The notes: a model not told the origin generated them from the sequence alone. 64,000 nt of DNA from Geothrix sp. SG200 (GCF_022808935.1 NZ_JAKZFR010000003.1:1-64000); one strand, 5' to 3'; counted from the first letter of the stretch, positions 7,367-15,086 are shown. Program-made: numbers and translations.

Positions 7367-7830
7367 TGCCTTACTTGCAACGAATCGACCGGTTCACTCT
7401 CGAAGAACATAAGGGCCCCTATGATTCTTGGGGTGGGAAATCGAAATTGCTCCTCGATGGGGTCCCCACTGGCCTGAACATCAGCGGCTATAGCCTCCTA
7501 CATCAAATTCAAATCCCAGAGGGCTACCTCCTGGTTACAGATTTCGACTGCCCTTGGGAGGAAACCACTTGTTTTACTCACATCTCTACTGAACTCAAAT
7601 ATATTAGCTCTGACTCGTTTTCAGGCACTATGTATGGAAGTGATGCATTAACGGATTTTGTTCTCATGAATAATGGCGTTATTCGTTTTGTTTTAGAAAT
7701 AGAAGGGCCTCTCGAATTAACCTTCGGTTCCAGAAATGCTCTGAGCGAGCGCTCCCGAATGACCTTCACAAAGCTGAACCCAGATGATTACCTGGCTCAA
7801 CTCAAAGATTCTGATAAACCAATCGGTTAA
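7366..7830 (+). CDS. Cassette-encoded protein of unknown function starting inside attC (154 aa)
   Basis: The only plausible start, GTG 7366-7368, uses the final G of the attC 13 right box, so the gene starts at the recombination boundary with no leader. Translation presumably depends on upstream message or a leaderless-type mechanism. The protein is soluble and beta-rich, with the segment GYLLVTDFDCPWEE, a second cysteine in TCFTH, and a long strand-like run DFVLMNNGVIRFVLEIEG. It has no signal peptide. No family recognised. Confidence 0.62.
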   Translation: MPYLQRIDRFTLEEHKGPYDSWGGKSKLLLDGVPTGLNISGYSLLHQIQIPEGYLLVTDFDCPWEETTCFTHISTELKYISSDSFSGTMYGSDALTDFVLMNNGVIRFVLEIEGPLELTFGSRNALSERSRMTFTKLNPDDYLAQLKDSDKPIG

Positions 7831-7853
7831 GAACTGTAGTGTTTTGCCTGGCC

Positions 7854-7978
7854 CCCTAACCCTCCGCTAAACTCGGGCCCCGCCTGCATTGCCTCCCGCT
7901 CTCTCTCAACGTCCCACTTCCTCGGCTCCGCTCATAGCCTCGGTGCAGGCGGGGCCCGGTTAGCTTCCTACGTTAGGC
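7854..7978 (+). repeat. attC site 14
   Basis: Left box CCCTAAC 7854-7860 to GTTAGGC 7972-7978, 125 bp because of one extra C in the arm (GCGGGGCCCGG). GGGCCCCGCCTGCA on the left compensates this change, so stem pairing is kept. Confidence 0.88.
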
Positions 7979-8018
7979 TGCGCGGCGTGTTCAACCTCAC
8001 CCAAAGGAAAGGTCCGAC

Positions 8019-8873
8019 ATGAAGACGACGGCTTTTCTCCTGACGATGCTTCTGCCAGCTGCCTTAGTCGCGCAGCATCAACCCGCGGCGGGTTACGCCC
8101 CAGTGAACGGTCTCAAGATGTACTACGAGATCCACGGGAGCGGCGATCCGGTGGTCCTGCTCCACGGCGCGTTCATGACGATCACCAACAACTGGACCGG
8201 GTGGATCGACGAGCTCTCCAAAACGCGGAAAGTGGTCGCCGTCGAGATGCAAGGCCATGGGCGCACGGCGGACATCCCACGCGACATCACCTCCGAGAAC
8301 CTCGCCGACGATGTGGCGGCGCTGCTCGATTACCTGAAAATCTCACGCGCGGACCTCCTCGGGTACAGCATGGGTGGCGGCGTGGCCATGCAATGCGCGA
8401 TCCGTCATCCGGACAAGGTGCGAAAGGTTGTCGTCATTTCGTCGATGCTCCACCGGGACGGCGTGGTCAAGGAAGGGCAGGACGCCCTCGCGACACTCAC
8501 CGCGGACGCCTTTAAAGGCTCGCCCATTGAAGTCGAGTACAAAAGGCTGAACCCGAATCCGGACGATTTCCCGAAGTTCGTCAAGCGGGTCCTCACCATG
8601 GATTCGAAAGGGCGCGACATTGGCGACAATCAACTGAAGGCCACCACAGCGCCGATGTTCTTCATCCACGGCGACTCGGATGGTGTACGGCTCGAGCACG
8701 TCGCGGAAATGTTTCGCCTGAAAGGCGGCGGGATCCACGGCGACATTAAGCCGCTCCCCGCCTCCCGATTGGCCATCTTGCCCGCCACGACGCACGTGAC
8801 GCTGATGCAGCGCATGTCCGTCATCGTCCCGATGGTGAATGACTTTCTCGACGCCAAGCAACCAAAGCCATAA
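8019..8873 (+). CDS. Secreted alpha/beta hydrolase (284 aa)
   Basis: After a signal peptide ([19 protein letters not shown]) the protein has a standard alpha/beta-hydrolase layout: oxyanion-hole LLHGAFM at about 47-53, nucleophile elbow GYSMGG with Ser117, acid in HGDSDGV (Asp219 or Asp221) and histidine in PATTHVT (His259). Such enzymes cleave esters, lactones or similar bonds; the substrate cannot be named. It is probably periplasmic. ATG 8019 follows AAAGGAAAGG. GC content is higher than in the cassettes to its left, suggesting a different source. Confidence 0.85.
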   Translation: MKTTAFLLTMLLPAALVAQHQPAAGYAPVNGLKMYYEIHGSGDPVVLLHGAFMTITNNWTGWIDELSKTRKVVAVEMQGHGRTADIPRDITSENLADDVAALLDYLKISRADLLGYSMGGGVAMQCAIRHPDKVRKVVVISSMLHRDGVVKEGQDALATLTADAFKGSPIEVEYKRLNPNPDDFPKFVKRVLTMDSKGRDIGDNQLKATTAPMFFIHGDSDGVRLEHVAEMFRLKGGGIHGDIKPLPASRLAILPATTHVTLMQRMSVIVPMVNDFLDAKQPKP

Positions 8874-8931
8874 GAGAAGTCCCGCACCTAAAACCACTTG
8901 GTCCAGATATTCACCTCGATACCATCTCGCA

Positions 8932-9055
8932 GCCTAACCCTCGGCTCAACTCGGACCCCGCCTGCATTGCCTTCCGCTCTCTCTCAACATCCCGCTTCCT
9001 CGACTCCGCTCATCGCCTCGGTGCAGGCGGTGCCGGTTAGCTTCATTCGTCAGGT
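8932..9055 (+). repeat. attC site 15 (right box degenerate)
   Basis: GCCTAAC 8932-8938 to GTCAGGT 9049-9055, 124 bp. The right box has GTC instead of GTT, hitting the conserved trinucleotide, so this site may recombine poorly. It marks the start of the decayed part of the array. Confidence 0.85.
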
Positions 9056-9332
9056 GTAAGCCTAATTCCTTCCTCAAATTTAAACCAACGCCAGGCGATC
9101 TGCCCAATTTTAACGCCTGCCCGCCATTGATTTTCCGTCACTTAGACACTAGGTTTGGGGGCGGTACTGTTTATCATCGGCGTGAATTAGAAGGAGACGG
9201 CCCGATGTCCCACAGTTCAGTGAATCTTGGTGGAGGGCATTGGCCGTTGCTGCCGTGACCTTATTAAATTCGGTCCCTCGAAGTTCCATCTGGACTGCCC
9301 ATAGATGTGACCTAACTCGGGAGGGTAATCAA
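9056..9332 (+). other. Leader region with a 17-codon ORF before the cupin gene
   Basis: This 277-bp stretch holds no gene of normal size. AAGGAGA at 9191-9197 precedes ATG 9205, which opens a 17-codon frame (MSHSSVNLGGGHWPLLP) ending TGA 9256-9258. Because the ribosome binding site is strong, this could be a translated leader or the start of a gene that was later truncated. I see no hairpin that would make it a clear attenuator. Confidence 0.35.
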
Positions 9333-9884
9333 ATGGAGATTGACCGATTCATCGAGGATTGTGTTGAGGCGAACCGCAGCGACAACCCCCAAGGAGCTGT
9401 CTTAGAGGTTTTGGCGCGGGCCATGAGCCATCCGGCAGACCTGGTTACCGCTCTTGGGAACCCCACTGAAGCCGGGATCACCCTCCTGTATCGCTCCAAG
9501 TCTCTGACGATTTTGAATGCAGCCTGGACCCCACAAATGAACTTGATGCCACACAATCACCTTATGTGGGCAAACATCGGGATCTATACCGGCAGGGAAG
9601 ACAATATTCTATGGCACCACTCCAACGACAGGATTGAAGCCTTTGACGCCAAGGCACTGTTTGCTGGCGATGTCACCGCGCTACCTGCGGATGTCATTCA
9701 CTCAGTAACAAACCCCCTCCCCCGCTTCACCGGCGGGATTCATATCTATGGTGGCGACTTCTTTGAAACAACTCGCAGTCAATGGGATCCCGAGACCCTC
9801 AAAAGGGAACCATCGGATGGTGCGAGCATTAAACAACTGTTTGAACGCGAAAACGATCGATTCCACGCTCGTGTTTCCCCTTAG
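9333..9884 (+). CDS. Cupin-fold, cysteine-dioxygenase-like protein (183 aa)
   Basis: ATG 9333 is chosen over the upstream GTG because GGGAGG lies at 9319-9324. The sequence NLMPHNHLMWANIGIYTGREDNILW (written here as the region about residues 68-92) holds the His-x-His of a cupin metal site, and DVIHSV near residue 131 supplies a further histidine. This arrangement resembles predicted metal-dependent enzymes of the double-stranded beta-helix superfamily related to cysteine dioxygenase. Substrate unknown. No signal peptide, so it is likely cytoplasmic. The final residues are charged and probably flexible. Confidence 0.65.
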   Translation: MEIDRFIEDCVEANRSDNPQGAVLEVLARAMSHPADLVTALGNPTEAGITLLYRSKSLTILNAAWTPQMNLMPHNHLMWANIGIYTGREDNILWHHSNDRIEAFDAKALFAGDVTALPADVIHSVTNPLPRFTGGIHIYGGDFFETTRSQWDPETLKREPSDGASIKQLFERENDRFHARVSP

Positions 9885-10042
9885 CAAAATAGCAATCCTC
9901 CCCCCAGCGCCCAATCCGCAGGATAAAGGCTTACTCTTTCTTCGCTCGATAAGCCCAGAGGTTCTAGGTCAGGGCAACCCTATTTCCAGTTCCATGCCTT
10001 TTTGCATCACGACCGCATCACAATGGGGCGATCCCAATCAAC
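9885..10042. other. Non-coding spacer before degenerate attC 16
   Basis: About 160 bp between the cupin gene and the next attC relic. I see no convincing gene, hairpin or promoter in it. Confidence 0.4.
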
Positions 10043-10166
10043 ACCGGACCCTCCGCTCAACTCGGACCACGTCCTCCTTGCCTTCTGCACGTACCCAGCA
10101 TCCCGGTTCCTCGGCTTCGCTCAGCACCTCAGTTCAGGCGGGGCCACTTAGCTTCTTTCGTTGGGC
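10043..10166 (+). repeat. Degenerate attC site 16
   Basis: The right box GTTGGGC (10160-10166) still fits GTTRRRY, but the left box is CCGGACC instead of GCCTAAC and the inner left arm is mutated (CACGTCCTCCTTG). Internal bases remain clearly alignable with the canonical sites at the same 124-bp spacing. Confidence 0.78.
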
Positions 10167-10260
10167 CCCGCTAGCCGAGGCTCAATTCATGCCTACACTC
10201 AAATAGCGCCTCAAAATTCACGGAGGTTTCCTGCGATTTCTCGGAACCATTCTTTCTTCC

Positions 10261-10491
10261 ATGCTGCTGATGATGGCGCTCGGCTGTGTGCCCGTAGATG
10301 CGGCGCCCAACCCTAACGAAAAGCCAGGGCATGGTTCCCAAGCGCCCACCGCACCGACCGACCCCAATTCCCCGCGGCTCATCATCCCAGCTACTGGGGG
10401 TGCACCTGTCCTGGCAACCCCCCTAGGGGGTGGCCTCTATCTGCCCGTCACAGGTGGAGCCCCGGTTCCCGGGACTCCGGTACATCCGTAG
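10261..10491 (+). CDS. Small Gly/Pro-rich exported protein (76 aa or slightly longer)
   Basis: From ATG 10261 the protein begins MLLMMALGCVPVDAAP, too short for a full signal peptide. An in-frame CTG at 10231, 4 bp after GGAGG (10222-10226), would add MRFLGTILSS and make a better signal sequence ending in an LGC lipoprotein-like box. The mature part is proline- and glycine-rich with an internal repeat, PATGGAPVLATP and PVTGGAPVPGTP. It is probably a short exported or lipid-anchored peptide. No family recognised. Confidence 0.5.
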   Translation: MLLMMALGCVPVDAAPNPNEKPGHGSQAPTAPTDPNSPRLIIPATGGAPVLATPLGGGLYLPVTGGAPVPGTPVHP

Positions 10492-10546
10492 CGCAAACGG
10501 CTTCGAACCGAAGCGATACTGGTCCGCCTAGGTTCCTTCGTCAGGC
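10491..10546 (+). repeat. Relic of an attC right half
   Basis: GGTCCGCCTAGGTTCCTTCG followed by TCAGGC (GTCAGGC at 10540-10546) aligns with the last 26 bases of the canonical site. The left half is replaced by a short region with a 6-bp hairpin (GCTTCG/CGAAGC, 10500-10514). It probably cannot recombine. Confidence 0.55.
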
Positions 10547-10586
10547 GTTTCTTCGTCCGCAGGCGTCCTTGTTCATAGGAGTGGTC

Positions 10587-11072
10587 ATGGGGACAAAAGA
10601 GGTCAGAATCCAGCCACCCCAGGCATTTTTCATCCAATTGTTGATCATTCTCGCCCAATGGGTCTCTGAAGCCTGGTTATGGCCTGTGTTACGAAAAGGG
10701 CCCTACATAGGGCCTCTCCGTTGGACTTTGTTTGTTTTATGCATCGTGGTATTCCTTCTAAGCAAGATATGGATGGTCAGGTTCTTCTCGAAGCATAAGG
10801 CAAACCCCATGTTCAAAGAGCACGCACAAGAACTGATCACCGAGTTCCCTTTTTCTGTTGCTCGCAATCCCTTCTACCTTTTTGATTTCCTGCCATTTCT
10901 GGGGCTTACCGTTCTTCTTGGCGCCCTCGATCCACTGCTCCTTCACTTCCCGCTCTTTTTCTTGTTTCTGAATTTCTACGTTGTTCCTGCTGAAGAAAAA
11001 CGCCTCCTGCTTGCCCACGGTTCGGATTACGAAACATACCAATCCCGCGTGAACCGTTGGGGCTTGTTCTAA
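10587..11072 (+). CDS. ICMT/PEMT-family integral membrane methyltransferase-like protein (161 aa)
   Basis: ATG 10587 follows AGGAG (10577-10581); the TTG further upstream is less likely. Hydrophobic segments occur near residues 12-30, 42-62 and 98-133. The C-terminal part carries the family's signature: PFSVARNPFYL (about 88-98) and VPAEEKRLLLAHGSDYETYQ (about 136-155), matching the 'RNPxY' and 'EExxLxxxFGxxYxxY' motifs of isoprenylcysteine carboxyl methyltransferase-like bacterial proteins. These methylate small substrates or lipids with S-adenosylmethionine in the inner membrane. Substrate unknown. Confidence 0.78.
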   Translation: MGTKEVRIQPPQAFFIQLLIILAQWVSEAWLWPVLRKGPYIGPLRWTLFVLCIVVFLLSKIWMVRFFSKHKANPMFKEHAQELITEFPFSVARNPFYLFDFLPFLGLTVLLGALDPLLLHFPLFFLFLNFYVVPAEEKRLLLAHGSDYETYQSRVNRWGLF

Positions 11073-11133
11073 GTGACTACACAATCCCGAGTTCACTGCC
11101 CTCCTGGATTCCTTCCTCGCAGGCCTTCCGTAC

Positions 11134-11257
11134 ACCTAACCCTCAGCTCAACCCGGACCCCGCCTGCAGTACCCTCCGTTTTCTCTCAAATCCCTGCTTC
11201 CCCGGCTCCGCTCATCGCCCCGGCTCGGGCGCGACCGCTTGGCTTCATACGGTAGGC
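11134..11257 (+). repeat. Degenerate attC site 18
   Basis: ACCTAAC 11134-11140 to GGTAGGC 11251-11257, exactly 124 bp. The right box has lost the GTT start and the right arm is changed (CTCGGGCGCGACCG), so it is probably inactive. Confidence 0.75.
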
Positions 11258-11263
11258 CTCACC

Positions 11264-11848
11264 ATGCTACTCACGACCACCCTTGAGCCTAAAAACCGGA
11301 AAGCCTGGCGCAACTGGCTTGAACAGCATCACGCCAAAGAAAAGGAAATTTGGCTGATTTTCACGAAAGTCAAGTTGGGTCGACCAACCTTTTCTTATAA
11401 AGATGCTCTATCAGAGGCTATTTGCTTCGGTTGGATCGATGGTGTGCGCCAGCGAATAGACGATGAAAAGTATGCACAACGTTTTTCCCCACGAACAAAG
11501 GCTTCAAGATGGTCTGCGGTCAATCTCTCGCTCGCCAAAGAACTGCAAGCTGCTGGCCTTCTCGCGCCTCCAGGAGTTGCTTCACTCGACCATGCGAAAT
11601 CTCCTCAAGTTGATTCGGGAAATCACTCTGAATCTTTCCCGCCTGTTTGGTTTATTACCGCTATTCAGGCTGATCCAGTTGCATTGACCAACTTCCAGAA
11701 CTTGCCCCCATCGCACCAACGTCGGTACGTCGGATGGATCTCCTCGGCCAAGCGCGACGATACACGTGGAAAACGAATCTCCGAAGCGATCGACCTTCTC
11801 AGAGCAAACAAACGGCTCGGTCTGGGTCCTGGGGAAGTGCGAAAGTGA
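11264..11848 (+). CDS. YdeI/OmpD-associated family protein (194 aa)
   Basis: The protein starts at ATG 11264, 6 bp after attC 18; a longer frame to the left only reads the attC. Features typical of the YdeI family are seen: WRNWLEQHHAKEKEIWL near the start, SYKDALSEAICFGWIDG (about 44-60), QRFSPRTKASRWSAVN (about 71-86), and a C-terminal basic helix ending SEAIDLLRANKRLGL. Family members have been linked to bacteriocin or stress protection, but the biochemical role is poorly known. Probably cytoplasmic. Confidence 0.78.
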   Translation: MLLTTTLEPKNRKAWRNWLEQHHAKEKEIWLIFTKVKLGRPTFSYKDALSEAICFGWIDGVRQRIDDEKYAQRFSPRTKASRWSAVNLSLAKELQAAGLLAPPGVASLDHAKSPQVDSGNHSESFPPVWFITAIQADPVALTNFQNLPPSHQRRYVGWISSAKRDDTRGKRISEAIDLLRANKRLGLGPGEVRK

Positions 11849-11866
11849 CCCTCTCGTTCCCGACTG

Positions 11867-11925
11867 GCCCAACCCTACGCCCCACCCAGACCCTACCGCC
11901 CGTGCCGTCCACTCTCTTTTTCCGT
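11867..11925 (+). repeat. Relic of an attC left half
   Basis: GCCCAACCCTACGCC (from 11867) followed by CAGACCCTACCGCCCGTGCC aligns with the left third of canonical sites; the right half cannot be recognised before the next gene. The upstream and downstream cassettes are therefore effectively fused. Confidence 0.5.
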
Positions 11926-11987
11926 CGTTTGGCCTTCCTCGGCGACTCAAAACCAGCGTTTATTCCTCGATATCCAGCAGCAGTAGA

Positions 11988-12536
11988 ATGATTAGCATGA
12001 GCCCATCCAAACCCACTCTTGAAGAACTTGTGGCGGTGCTGGAACGAACGCCCACGAGTCTCGCGAAGCTGCTTGAAGGGCTGCCTGAAACTTGGGTGGC
12101 AGCGACCGAGGGCGATCACACGTGGTCTCCATACGACGTCGTCGGTCACCTCATCCATGGCGAAAGAGCCAACTGGATTCCACGGGTGCGACACATCCTG
12201 GCCGGGGAGACACGGCCATTTGATCCATTCGATAGAACTGCGCAGTTCCATCAAAGTCGAGGCAAGCAGCTTTCAGAATTGCTCGCGACTTTCGAAGCCC
12301 TTCGACGGAATAACGTCTCGGTTCTACATGGAATGAACCTTACGAACGCAGATCTCGATCGTATCGGTCAGCACCCTGAACTCGGGAATGTCACATTGGC
12401 GCAGCTATTGGCGACGTGGGCCGTCCATGACCTTGACCATCTTGGACAGATTGCCCGTGCGATGGCGAAGGTTTGTGCCGGTGCCGTAGGCCCGTGGGCA
12501 AACTACTTATCGATTTTGAAAGATCGTCAGCGTTAA
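11988..12536 (+). CDS. DinB/YfiT-like putative metal-binding protein (182 aa)
   Basis: The DinB fold is a four-helix bundle with a three-histidine metal site. Here the histidines fit at His54 (VVGHLIHGE), His147 and His151 (WAVHDLDHLGQ), with the usual spacing. The region WSPYDVVGHLIHGERANW is characteristic of DinB_2 proteins. Related enzymes include thiol-dependent transferases, but the bacterial thiol and substrate are unknown. ATG 11988 and ATG 11997 are both possible starts; neither has a strong ribosome binding site. A longer open frame to the left is relic attC sequence. Confidence 0.8.
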   Translation: MISMSPSKPTLEELVAVLERTPTSLAKLLEGLPETWVAATEGDHTWSPYDVVGHLIHGERANWIPRVRHILAGETRPFDPFDRTAQFHQSRGKQLSELLATFEALRRNNVSVLHGMNLTNADLDRIGQHPELGNVTLAQLLATWAVHDLDHLGQIARAMAKVCAGAVGPWANYLSILKDRQR

Positions 12537-12564
12537 GGCGCTTTATTGCGAACATTCCGCTCGG

Positions 12565-12688
12565 GCCTGGCCCTCCCCCCAACTCGAACTCCGCCTGCGC
12601 TGCCTTGCGCTCTCTCTCAACTTCCCGCATCCTCGGCTCCACTCAGCGCCTCGTTGCAGGCGGGGCCACCCGGCTTCATTCGTCAGGC
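12565..12688 (+). repeat. Degenerate attC site 20
   Basis: GCCTGGC 12565-12571 to GTCAGGC 12682-12688, 124 bp. Both boxes are mutated, yet the inner arm CCGCCTGCG / TGCAGGCGGGG and loop are still close to the canonical sequence. Confidence 0.78.
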
Positions 12689-12708
12689 GTCAACACGGAG
12701 GCAACCGG

Positions 12709-13371
12709 ATGACACGTGTTCGCGTGGAAGGCTTCACCATCTCGCTCGACGGATACGGAGCGGGTCCGGATCAAGACCTCGACCATCCACTCGGCGCCGG
12801 GGGGACGGAGCTGCATCAGTGGCTGCTCCCGACACGCACCTTCCAGCGGGCCTTGTTCGGCAAGGACGGCGGCACGACCGGGATTGACGATGACTTCGCC
12901 GCCCGCGGCTTTCAGAATGTCGGGGCCTGGATTCTCGGGAGGAACATGTTCGGGCCCCTTCGCGGGGACTGGCCGGACACCAGCTGGAAGGGATGGTGGG
13001 GGGACAATCCGCCCTACCACGTGCCGGTCTTCATTCTGACCCATCACGCCCGTTCCCCCATCGAGATGGCGGGCGGCACGACGTTCCACTTCATCACAGG
13101 GGGCATTCGCGAGGCGCTCGACCGTGCCCGCGAGGCCGCTGCCGGAAGGGACGTGCGGATCGGCGGTGGGCCGGACACCCTCCGGCAGTACCTTCGTGAG
13201 GGGCTCATCGATGAACTGCACCTTGCGATCGCGCCGGTCCTGCTCGGCCGGGGAGAACCGCTGTTCGAAGGGGTCGACCTCCGGGCCCTGGGATACGAAT
13301 GCGTGGACTTCATCGCGTCGGAGAAGGCCACGCATGTCGTCCTGCGCCGCCAAGCGCGCACGGACGCCTGA
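12709..13371 (+). CDS. Dihydrofolate reductase-like (RibD C-terminal) protein (220 aa)
   Basis: ATG 12709 follows ACGGAGG (12696-12702). The sequence opens with the strand and loop typical of the family (VRVEGFTISLDGYGAG), has GAWILGRNMFG (about 72-82), a Gly-rich nucleotide-binding turn VRIGGGPDTLRQYLREGLIDELHL (residues about 149-172), and APVLLGRGEPLF. These proteins bind NADPH and reduce small substrates; physiological substrates of the stand-alone forms are mostly unknown. It is cytoplasmic. GC content is close to that of the host backbone. Confidence 0.82.
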   Translation: MTRVRVEGFTISLDGYGAGPDQDLDHPLGAGGTELHQWLLPTRTFQRALFGKDGGTTGIDDDFAARGFQNVGAWILGRNMFGPLRGDWPDTSWKGWWGDNPPYHVPVFILTHHARSPIEMAGGTTFHFITGGIREALDRAREAAAGRDVRIGGGPDTLRQYLREGLIDELHLAIAPVLLGRGEPLFEGVDLRALGYECVDFIASEKATHVVLRRQARTDA

Positions 13372-13449
13372 CCCGCCCTTTCGGCCGTGCCGGTTCGCGG
13401 GCGGATCAATCTGGCGTTAGCCCGCGCCCCTTTCCCTCATGGAGCCCAC

Positions 13450-13860
13450 ATGTCGAACCTGTCCAAAATCCAGGATTTCTTCGCGGCCTACGCAAGCAAG
13501 GATGTCTCGGCCGTGAAGGATGCCCTGTCCGAAGACATCATCTGGCGCATTCCGGGCCACCATCCTCTCGCGGGTGACAAGCGCGGAATCACCGAGGTTC
13601 TCGCCTTCTTTGACCAGCTTGCCAAGGCCGGATTCCAGGCTCAGCCCATCGTCGTGGTGGAACAGGGCGATTTCGTCGTGGATCACCACCGTGGATGGAG
13701 CACGGCGGGGTCGGGTCTCGACCTGATGTGGTGCCTCGTCTTCCGGTTTGAGGGCGGGAAGATCAAGGAAGTCACCAACTTCTGCGAAGACCAGCACAGG
13801 GCGGATCTCTTCTTCCACGAGATCTACAAGCTCAAGCCGATTCCGGAGCGCCTGGCCTAG
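13450..13860 (+). CDS. SnoaL-like / NTF2-fold protein (136 aa)
   Basis: A start helix (KIQDFFAAYASKDVSAVKDAL), then DIIWRIPGHHPLAGDKRGITEVLAFF (about 29-54) and WCLVFRFEGGKIKEVTNFCED form the pattern of the SnoaL-like NTF2 fold, a cone-shaped barrel that binds small hydrophobic ligands. Some members are isomerases or hydrolases, many have unknown roles. ATG 13450 gives the expected length of about 135 residues. No signal peptide. The region 13372-13449 before it has no clear attC. Confidence 0.78.
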   Translation: MSNLSKIQDFFAAYASKDVSAVKDALSEDIIWRIPGHHPLAGDKRGITEVLAFFDQLAKAGFQAQPIVVVEQGDFVVDHHRGWSTAGSGLDLMWCLVFRFEGGKIKEVTNFCEDQHRADLFFHEIYKLKPIPERLA

Positions 13861-13885
13861 CTTCCTCGACGGCGATCGTCACTTC

Positions 13886-13925
13886 GGCACGGGCCCGGTC
13901 CGGTTGGCGTCACGCATCCGGCCGC
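13886..13925 (+). repeat. Possible relic of an attC right end
   Basis: GGGCCCGGTCCGGTTGGCGT at about 13889-13908 resembles the GCGGGTCCGGTTAGCTTCAT end of canonical sites, but no right box survives. This is a weak match. Confidence 0.3.
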
Positions 13926-13977
13926 TGCATGAATGACAGGAATGCATGCCGCGTTCCTGATTTTTCGGGAGTCCGCC

Positions 13978-14439
13978 TTGACCAACCCCATTCGGATTAG
14001 AACCGTGGAGGAGCGCGATTTCGATGCCTGGTCGGCCCTCTGGGATGGGTACAACGCCTTTTATGGTCGGGCGGGGCGAACGGCCTTGTCCCCAGACATC
14101 ACCCGGATGACCTGGTCGCGGTTCTTCGACCCCTATGAACCCATACATGCGCTTGTCGCAGAAAGCTCCGGCGACCTGCTTGGCCTGGCGCACTTCCTTC
14201 TTCACCGAAGCACCATTCAGATGGTTCCGAACTGCTACCTTCAGGACCTGTTTACCGCCGAGGCCTCACGAGGCCGGGGCGTGGGCCGTGCGCTCATCCA
14301 GGCTGTGTGCGAGTTTGCCCGGGGCGCGGGCATCAAGCGCGTGTATTGGCAGACCCAGGAAACCAACACCGCGGCGATGAAGCTCTATGACAGCCTGGCC
14401 GAGAGGTCCGGCTTCATCGTCTACCGAAAATGGCTCTAG
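13978..14439 (+). CDS. GNAT-family N-acetyltransferase (153 aa)
   Basis: TTG 13978 is preferred as start because GGGAG lies at 13967-13971 and the product then begins with IRIRTVEERDFDAW, the usual first strand of the GNAT fold. The acetyl-CoA binding motif is LQDLFTAEASRGRGVGRALI (about residues 87-106), with the R-G-x-G-x-G/A pattern. YWQTQETNTAAMKLYDSLAERSGF is the typical C-terminal part. It transfers an acetyl group to an amine; the substrate is unknown. Members in integrons often modify antibiotics, but nothing here shows that. Confidence 0.85.
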   Translation: MTNPIRIRTVEERDFDAWSALWDGYNAFYGRAGRTALSPDITRMTWSRFFDPYEPIHALVAESSGDLLGLAHFLLHRSTIQMVPNCYLQDLFTAEASRGRGVGRALIQAVCEFARGAGIKRVYWQTQETNTAAMKLYDSLAERSGFIVYRKWL

Positions 14440-14483
14440 CCACGCGCTGGCCTGGCGTGGATGCCTCAAATTCGATCAGGCCG

Positions 14484-14543
14484 GCCCAACCTTGCGCCCG
14501 TCGCCCCGGTGCCAGCGGGTCCGGTTACCGTCATTCGTCAGAT
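14484..14543 (+). repeat. Short attC-like site (60 bp)
   Basis: GCCCAAC 14484-14490 to GTCAGAT 14537-14543, with inner sequences TCGCCCCGGTGCCAGCGGGT and CCGGTTACCGTCATTC. It retains both ends but lacks the long terminal loop, so it is half the length of the other sites. Confidence 0.6.
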
Positions 14544-14569
14544 CCCGACATGGCAGAACGGAGGACACG

Positions 14570-14914
14570 ATGGACCACGAGCAGGCTGCGCCGGAAACGA
14601 AGGGCGTCACGGTGAAACACCTTGCCTCGGTCGACCTCGGCCCGGAAATCGAGGGCATGGCGGGGCGCCAGCTTCGAATGCGCATGGTGACCATCGAGCC
14701 CGGGGGGGTCTTTGGCCCGGTACACGACCACAAGGACAGGCCCGGCACCGTCTACATCCTCCAGGGCACGATCACCGACCATCGGAATGGCGTCGCCACG
14801 GACTATGGGCCGGGCGTGGGCTGGCCGGAGGATCGGAACACGACCCACTGGCTGGAGAACAGGGGAACGATCCAGGCGGTGGAGATCTCGGTCGATATCG
14901 TCCGGCAACCCTGA
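14570..14914 (+). CDS. Small single-domain cupin protein (114 aa)
   Basis: ATG 14570 follows CGGAGG (14559-14564). Cupin motif 1 is seen as EPGGVFGPVHDHKDRPGTVYILQG (residues about 43-66) with His-x-His, and motif 2 as GPGVGWPEDRNTTHWLEN. The conserved histidines can hold one metal ion. Short cupins of this kind may be dioxygenases, isomerases or ligand sensors. No signal peptide. The repetitive tract immediately after the stop (CTCGGGCC/CTCGAACC units) looks like slippage sequence before the next attC relic. Confidence 0.8.
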   Translation: MDHEQAAPETKGVTVKHLASVDLGPEIEGMAGRQLRMRMVTIEPGGVFGPVHDHKDRPGTVYILQGTITDHRNGVATDYGPGVGWPEDRNTTHWLENRGTIQAVEISVDIVRQP

Positions 14915-14954
14915 CCTCGGGCCCGACCTCGGGCCTGGCCTCGAACCTGGCCGG

Positions 14955-15065
14955 GCCGACCCTCGCGCCCACCTGGGCGCCCGCCCGCACGGCCTTCCGG
15001 GCCCCGATACTCGGGTCCATCCACCAAGTGGTTGCGGACGGTCCGATTACCCCCCATCGTAAGGC
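14955..15065 (+). repeat. Degenerate attC-like site, last in array
   Basis: GCCGACC 14955-14961 to GTAAGGC 15059-15065, 111 bp. The loop part (GCACGGCCTTCCGGGCCCCG) and right end (GGTCCGATTACCCCCCATCG) align weakly with the canonical sites. Confidence 0.5.
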
Positions 15066-15086
15066 CACACCAACTGGAGGCTCGAC

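Noticed and set aside
8201-8897. Overlapping frames inside the alpha/beta hydrolase gene
   Set aside because: The hydrolase frame has a signal peptide and all catalytic motifs; the others are shadows.
1-9055. Regularly repeated elements suggestive of CRISPR
   Set aside because: Repeats are 124 bp and spacers 70-960 bp containing genes; box structure is that of attC.
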